Shown here piece after piece: positions 59,750 through 64,000 of a stretch of DNA of 64,000 bases. The stretch's first letter is position 1. Each line of letters opens with the position of its first letter. The position numbers and the translations under genes were made by a program. The DNA lies in contig NZ_CP018812.1 of NCBI RefSeq assembly GCF_001922345.1, positions 1,178,001 through 1,242,000 on the forward strand. Reading direction: 5' to 3'. The DNA is from Paraburkholderia sp. SOS3 (lineage in GTDB: Bacteria > Pseudomonadota > Gammaproteobacteria > Burkholderiales > Burkholderiaceae). The notes under the pieces are model-generated. The model ran no database searches and was not told the DNA's origin. It was given only the letters and a program-made list of their open reading frames with translations.

Positions 59750-60727
59750 ATGACACGACCGCATATTGCGCCGCTTACGGTGCCGCCGAAGACCGGACAC
59801 AAGACGCTGCTCTATTCCGACCTCGCGCTCGATCTCGACCACCTCGAAGCCGACATTGCCGTGCTCGGCATGCCATATGGCGCTGCGTATTCGGCTGCTG
59901 ATTTCACGAACGACCAGACCCGCGCACCGGCGGCAATCCGCGCAGCGACGGACCGCGTCGTGCGCTCGCCGGGCCACTACGACTTCGACATCGACGGCCC
60001 GCTCTTGCAGGAACGCGACGATATCCGCTTTGTCGACTGCGGCGACGTGATGGCCGACCTCGCGGCGCCCGGCAGCCACTATCAGCGTGCAGAAGCGGCC
60101 GTACGCAAGATTCTCGCGGCGGGCGCGCTGCCGATCGTGATGGGCGGCGACCATGGCATCACGACACCTGTACTGCGCGCATTCGATAGCCTCGCGCCGA
60201 TCACGCTCGTGCATGTCGACGCGCATCTCGACTGGCGCGACGAAGTGAACGGCGTGCGCGACGGGCTGTCGAGCCCGATCCGCCGCGCGTCGGAGATGGC
60301 GCACGTCGATCGCATCGTGCAGATCGGCCTGCGCGCGCAAGGCAGCGGCCGCCCCGAGGAGTTGCGCGCGGCGCGTGCGTACGGCTCGGAGCTCGTGACC
60401 GCTTACGAGTTGCATGACGTGGGCATGGACGCCGTGCTCGCGCGTATTCCCGACGGCGGCAACTACTATCTGACGATCGACGCCGACGGTCTCGACCCGT
60501 CGGTGATGCCGGCCGTGGCCGGTCCGGCGCCCGGCGGCGTGACGTTCGTGCAGGCGCGCAAGCTGATTCATGGTCTCGTGAAGAAGGGGCGCGTGGTGGG
60601 GATGGATATCGTCGAAATCCAGCCGGAGAAGGACGTCAATCAGATTTCGTGCATCACGGCGGGACGGCTGATTCTGAACCTGATCGGCAGCGCGATCCGT
60701 GCAGGCTATTTCGACAAGGGGCGCTAA
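59750..60727 (+). CDS. Agmatinase/arginase-family ureohydrolase
   Basis: A 325-residue binuclear-metal ureohydrolase releasing urea from a guanidino compound. Metal ligands are intact: MGGDHG (131-136), DAHLD (157-161) and TIDADGLDP (Asp244, Asp246). It differs from biosynthetic arginase and fits the agmatinase/guanidinobutyrase/guanidinopropionase group. Substrate cannot be told from sequence. It sits between two ABC uptake systems and a RidA gene, so it is probably catabolic. GGAG seven bases before the ATG supports the start. Confidence 0.9.
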   Translation: MTRPHIAPLTVPPKTGHKTLLYSDLALDLDHLEADIAVLGMPYGAAYSAADFTNDQTRAPAAIRAATDRVVRSPGHYDFDIDGPLLQERDDIRFVDCGDVMADLAAPGSHYQRAEAAVRKILAAGALPIVMGGDHGITTPVLRAFDSLAPITLVHVDAHLDWRDEVNGVRDGLSSPIRRASEMAHVDRIVQIGLRAQGSGRPEELRAARAYGSELVTAYELHDVGMDAVLARIPDGGNYYLTIDADGLDPSVMPAVAGPAPGGVTFVQARKLIHGLVKKGRVVGMDIVEIQPEKDVNQISCITAGRLILNLIGSAIRAGYFDKGR

Positions 60728-60730
60728 CTG

Positions 60731-61138
60731 ATGGAACATATTCGCATCCGGCCGTTCAATACGCGCGACACGTATCCCGAGCAACGGCTCGACAATGACC
60801 TTTCGCAGGCGGTGGTGGCCGGCAAGATGGTCTTCCTGCGCGGCCAGATCGGCCAGGATCTCGACACGCGCGAATCGGTCGGTATCGGCGACGCGGCCGC
60901 GCAGGCCGAGAAAGCGATGTCGAACGTCAAGATGCTGCTCGAGGAAGCCGGCAGCAAACTCGAAGATATCTGCAAGATTACGATCTATCTGACCGATGTC
61001 CGCTATCGCGAAGCGGTGTATCGCGTGGTCGGCCGCTGGCTCAAAGGCGTGCACGCGGTGTCGACGGGGCTGACCGTGACCGCGCTTGCGCGGCCCGAGT
61101 GGGTGGTGGAGATCGACGTAATCGCCGTCAAGCCCTAG
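60731..61138 (+). CDS. RidA-family protein
   Basis: A 135-residue YjgF/YER057c/UK114-type protein; the canonical member hydrolyses reactive enamine/imine intermediates. The conserved Arg-Pro-x...Glu pair (ALARPEWVVEIDVIA) expected of active RidA enzymes is present, along with GQIGQDLDTRESVG. It starts 4 bases after the ureohydrolase stop, so the two are co-translated. This suggests an imine or enamine by-product in the pathway. Confidence 0.92.
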   Translation: MEHIRIRPFNTRDTYPEQRLDNDLSQAVVAGKMVFLRGQIGQDLDTRESVGIGDAAAQAEKAMSNVKMLLEEAGSKLEDICKITIYLTDVRYREAVYRVVGRWLKGVHAVSTGLTVTALARPEWVVEIDVIAVKP

Positions 61139-61455
61139 GGCGAGAGCTGTTCCATTCGGATGCACGCCCTTCGTGTGCGCTATTTCACGCACGATCGCAG
61201 GGAACGCTGCACCAAATCACGACTTATTCGAATCACGCTGGATCATGCGAGCGACTTCCACCGAGTCGCTCGCATGCCTGATCGCCGCCCGCAAATCATT
61301 GTCCGGTATGGCTTGGCGCCATCTTGCGCAAGAACCGGCACGAAAGCTGCAGTCCCCCCGTCTGAACTTGTATCCAAGATTGCACGCAAGATGCGCGCGA
61401 TCGTCCACGCGGCAGTCCATGCAGCAGCCCACCACGACAGACAGGAATCCAGACC
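61139..61455. other. Gap with a 13-bp perfect inverted repeat
   Basis: This 317-base gap separates ridA from the BMP-type binding-protein gene. Apart from the inverted repeat at 61244-61276 I see no gene. Confidence 0.55.
61244..61276. promoter_or_regulatory. Perfect 13-bp inverted repeat
   Basis: CATGCGAGCGACT and AGTCGCTCGCATG flank a 7-base spacer TCCACCG. No T-run follows on either side, so it is more likely an operator or an mRNA processing/stability element between the ridA and BMP operons than a terminator. Confidence 0.55.
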
Positions 61456-62553
61456 ATGACCCAACGCCGCGACTTCATCAAACAGATCGGCGCGATCGCG
61501 CTCGGCAGCGCGCTGCCGTTCGACGTCGCTTTTGCCGCCGGCAATCTGACGGTCGGTGTGATCTACGTCGGCGCGCGCGGCGACTATGGCTACAACCAGG
61601 CGCAGGCTCAGGCCGCCGCGGTGATCAAAAAGCTGCCGAACGTGAAGGTCGTCGAAGAAGAGAACGTGCCTGAGACGGTGGCCGTTCAGAAAACCATGGA
61701 AGCGATGATCGAGCAGGACGGCGCGACGCTGATCTTCGCGACGTCGTTCGGTTACTTCGATCCGCATGTGCTGAAAGTGGCCGCGAAGTATCCGAAGGTG
61801 CGCTTCGCGCATTGCGGCGGACTGTGGAAGAGCGGCAATCCGGCCAATATCACGAGCTATTTCGGTTACATCGACGAGTGCCAGTATCTGAACGGCGTGG
61901 TGGCCGGTCATACGAGCAAAAGCAAGAAGCTCGGCTTCGTCGCGGCGAAGCCGATTCCGCAGGTGCTGCGCAATATCAATGCGTTTACGCTTGGCGCGCA
62001 ATCGGTCGATCCGTCGATCACGACACATGTGATTTTTACCGGCGACTGGTCGATGCCGATCAAGGAGGCCGAGGCGACCAACAGTCTCGTCGACCAGGGG
62101 TGCGATGTGATCACCTGCCACGTCGACGGTCCAAAGGTGGTGGTCGAGACTGCGGAAAAGCGCGGTGCGATGAGCTGCGGCTATCACGCAAGCCAGGCGG
62201 CGCTCGCGCCGAAAGGCTATCTGACCGGCGCCGAATGGGATTGGGCAACGCCGTTCAAGACCATCGTCGCGTCCGCGCAAAACGGGCAGCCGCAACAGAA
62301 CCTGATGCGCGGCGGCCTCAAGGAAGGCTTCGTGAAGATGTCGCCGTACGGGCCGAAGGTCGGTGCCGATGCGCGATCGAACGCCGATTCGGTCAAAGCG
62401 AAGATGGTGGCAGGCGACTACACGATCTTCAAGGGGCCGATCAAGGACAACAAAGGCGCGAGCGTGATCGCGGCCGGTGTGGCGCATCCGCAAACCGATA
62501 TCGCGCTCGAAAGCATGAACTATCTCGTTTCGGGCGTGGTGGGGCAGATCTGA
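61456..62553 (+). CDS. BMP-family ABC transporter substrate-binding protein
   Basis: A 365-residue periplasmic binding protein of the basic-membrane-protein (Bmp/PnrA, Med) family, normally for nucleosides or related ligands. It has a signal peptide with a twin-arginine-like QRRDFI. Core motifs: LTVGVIYVGARGDYGYNQAQ and FATSFGYFDPHVLKVAAKYP, then GYIDECQYLNGVVAGHTSKS. It is followed by two matching permeases. An ATPase gene is not seen before the window edge. Confidence 0.92.
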   Translation: MTQRRDFIKQIGAIALGSALPFDVAFAAGNLTVGVIYVGARGDYGYNQAQAQAAAVIKKLPNVKVVEEENVPETVAVQKTMEAMIEQDGATLIFATSFGYFDPHVLKVAAKYPKVRFAHCGGLWKSGNPANITSYFGYIDECQYLNGVVAGHTSKSKKLGFVAAKPIPQVLRNINAFTLGAQSVDPSITTHVIFTGDWSMPIKEAEATNSLVDQGCDVITCHVDGPKVVVETAEKRGAMSCGYHASQAALAPKGYLTGAEWDWATPFKTIVASAQNGQPQQNLMRGGLKEGFVKMSPYGPKVGADARSNADSVKAKMVAGDYTIFKGPIKDNKGASVIAAGVAHPQTDIALESMNYLVSGVVGQI

Positions 62554-62628
62554 CCGTCGCGGTCGTTGCAGGGAGCCGCGCCTGACGTTCGCGCGGTGGT
62601 CTGGTTCGGTCCGAGGCAAGGAGTGACG

Positions 62629-63771
62629 ATGCGTTCCGATGTTTCAGCCAGCGCGAGTGTGACGGGCGGCAGGACGAGATTCATGCTCGGCATGCTGCCG
62701 GCCGTGCCGACGCTATGCGCGTTCGTGTGCACGCTGCTGCTGTTTTCGCTGTTCCTGCTCGTGCAGGGGCAGCCTGCCGCACAAGCGCTAGGACTTATCG
62801 GCGAGGGCGCGTTCGGTTCGTGGTTTGCATGGCAAAACACGCTGCTGCGGGCCGCGCCGCTGATGCTCACGGCGCTGTGCGTCGCGCTGCCCGCGCAGGT
62901 CGGGCTGATCGTGATCGGCGGCGAGGGCGCGCTTGCGCTCGGCGGTCTCGCGGCGGCAGTCGCTGCGCAGGCGGTGCCGCATGGGTTGCCATGGCTCGTC
63001 GCGCTGCCGTTGATGGCGTTCGCTGGCATGGCGGCAGGCGGTGTCTGGATCGGCGCGGTGGGTGCGCTGCGCCAGTGGCGCGGTGTCAACGAGACGATCA
63101 GCAGCCTCCTGATGTCGTATATCGCGATCGCGGTTTTCAAACAGCTGGTCGAAGGGCCGCTACGCGATCCGGCCAGCCTGAACAAGCCCTCGACGCCGCC
63201 GCTGCCCGACGCGCTCGCGATCGGTTCGATGCCGGGCCTCGACGTGCATTGGGGGCTGTTCTGGGGCGTGCTCGCGAGCATCGCTGCCTGGGTGTTCGTG
63301 CGGCACAGCACGCACGGCTTCGCGATGCGTGTCGCCGGCGGCAACTTTCGTGCGGCGCGGCTCGTCGGCTTGCCGGTGAACCGGCTCGCGTTTGCTGCCT
63401 GCGTGCTCGGCGGCGCGGCCGCAGGCCTTGCGGGCATGTTCGAAGTCGCGGCCGTGCAGGGCAGCGCGAACGCGTCGCTGCTCGCCGGTTACGGCTATGC
63501 GGGCATTCTCGTCGCCTTTGCCGCGCGGCAGAATCCGCTCGCGATCATGCTGTGCGCCGTGCTCGTCGGCGGGATCGAAGCGAGCGGCAGCTTGCTGCAG
63601 CGCCGCCTCGGCCTGCCCGATGCGACCACGCTGTTTCTACAAGGCTTGCTGTTCGCCAATCTGCTCGCCTGGGAGACCTTGAACACGCGCCTCGCGGCGT
63701 GGCGCACGAGGCTGCAATCGGCCGCGCGTACCGGAGAAGCGGGCGTGCAACTGGAGCGTACTCATGCCTGA
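62629..63771 (+). CDS. BMP-type ABC transporter permease
   Basis: A 380-residue BPD_transp_2-type permease (as in NupP/YufP) with about eight to nine helices. IGGEGALALGGLAAAVAAQA and AMRVAGGNFRAARLVGLPVN are family landmarks, the second resembling the coupling loop. The chosen ATG follows AAGGAG by six bases. The frame extends upstream without support. It overlaps the next permease gene by eight bases. Confidence 0.9.
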   Translation: MRSDVSASASVTGGRTRFMLGMLPAVPTLCAFVCTLLLFSLFLLVQGQPAAQALGLIGEGAFGSWFAWQNTLLRAAPLMLTALCVALPAQVGLIVIGGEGALALGGLAAAVAAQAVPHGLPWLVALPLMAFAGMAAGGVWIGAVGALRQWRGVNETISSLLMSYIAIAVFKQLVEGPLRDPASLNKPSTPPLPDALAIGSMPGLDVHWGLFWGVLASIAAWVFVRHSTHGFAMRVAGGNFRAARLVGLPVNRLAFAACVLGGAAAGLAGMFEVAAVQGSANASLLAGYGYAGILVAFAARQNPLAIMLCAVLVGGIEASGSLLQRRLGLPDATTLFLQGLLFANLLAWETLNTRLAAWRTRLQSAARTGEAGVQLERTHA

Positions 63772-64000
63772 TCCGCATTCGACTCTCGCCGTGCTCGCGC
63801 TATCGCTCGTGGCGGGTGCGATTCGCGTCAGCACGCCCTATCTGTTCGTCAGTCTCGGCGAATGCCTGACCGAGAAGGGCGGCCGCGTCAATCTCGGCCT
63901 CGAGGGCATTCTGGTATCGGGCGCGATGACCGGTTACGCCGCGTCGTTCCTGTCCGGTTCGCCGTGGATCGGTGTGCTCGCCGCGGGTGGCGCCGGCCTG
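63764..64000 (+). CDS. Second BMP-type ABC transporter permease, cut by window end
   Basis: The frame is open for 79 codons from the ATG at 63764 to the last base and has no stop. GGAG lies seven bases upstream. The translation (GAIRVSTPYLFVSLGECLTE, then GGRVNLGLEGILVSGAMTGY) is the N-terminus of the partner permease (NupQ/YufQ type). The rest of the gene, and probably the ATPase, lie beyond the window. Confidence 0.88.
   Translation, partial: MPDPHSTLAVLALSLVAGAIRVSTPYLFVSLGECLTEKGGRVNLGLEGILVSGAMTGYAASFLSGSPWIGVLAAGGAGL

Noticed and set aside
59276..61192. Long minus-strand open frame across permease, ureohydrolase and RidA genes
   Set aside because: It is His/Arg-rich with no recognisable domain and is opposite three well-supported genes.
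61244..61276. Intrinsic terminator for ridA
   Set aside because: The stem is strong but neither strand has a following T-run.

Overview
The window is GC-rich with a dense, two-stranded gene layout. Its protein families (Burkholderia-type porin, flagellin/FliD pair, many LysR/AraC regulators, YSC84-type lipoprotein, PRC-barrel and DUF2795 stress proteins) point to a Burkholderiaceae chromosome, most like Paraburkholderia or a relative. This is inference from protein style only. I see no rRNA, tRNA, CRISPR array, transposase, integrase or plasmid replication gene.

Layout. 1-9.5 kb: 5'-truncated cytochrome P450, a trimeric porin, an AraC regulator, an FAD/NAD(P)-binding oxidoreductase, then a galB-galC-type pair (4-oxalomesaconate hydratase, CHA aldolase) with a DUF1932 dehydrogenase and a convergent LysR regulator carrying two helix-turn-helix domains. 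9.5-20.1 kb: SulP transporter, several envelope or secreted proteins, a TetR/isochorismatase-fold hydrolase pair sharing an operator-like motif, a PqaA-like protein with isoaspartyl peptidase, a 17-copy heptanucleotide repeat, and a TauE/SafE permease. 20.4-25.8 kb: six tightly coupled genes matching mxaRSACKL (methanol dehydrogenase maturation), with no dehydrogenase gene in the window. 25.8-32.6 kb: AraC regulator, a lower-GC gene made of nine exact 42-residue repeats like the Ralstonia SKWP (RipS) effectors, fliC with an internal duplication, fliD, and a pentameric ligand-gated ion channel homologue.

32.8-42.3 kb: a compact polyketide locus. The leftward operon is SDR, crotonyl-CoA carboxylase/reductase, a single KS-AT-ACP-TE polyketide synthase, a free ACP and a KAS III. 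Divergent to it are a triple carboxymuconolactone-decarboxylase-domain protein and a MaoC hydratase. The AT carries a TPGH motif rather than the malonyl-type HAFH. Together with the reductase this suggests an ethylmalonyl-type extender. This is the best candidate for an undescribed system here.

42.3-49.3 kb: small stress-type proteins (DUF2945, MgtC, PRC barrel, DUF2795), an EAL protein that has lost a catalytic glutamate, an AT-rich 0.9-kb gap, and a two-component pair whose kinase seems to have lost almost all of its CHASE2 sensor. 49.6-57.4 kb: MHS-type organic-acid transporter, LysR, TauD-like dioxygenase, chemoreceptor, MDR oxidoreductase, LysR. 57.4-64 kb: a rightward catabolic/uptake block of polar amino-acid ABC binding protein and two permeases, an agmatinase-family ureohydrolase, RidA, then a BMP-type ABC binding protein and two permeases (the last cut by the window end). 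It suggests uptake and hydrolysis of a guanidino compound. Several perfect dyads in intergenic DNA are listed as candidate operators. One 19-bp dyad type (ATTCCT-N7-AGGAAT) occurs twice.
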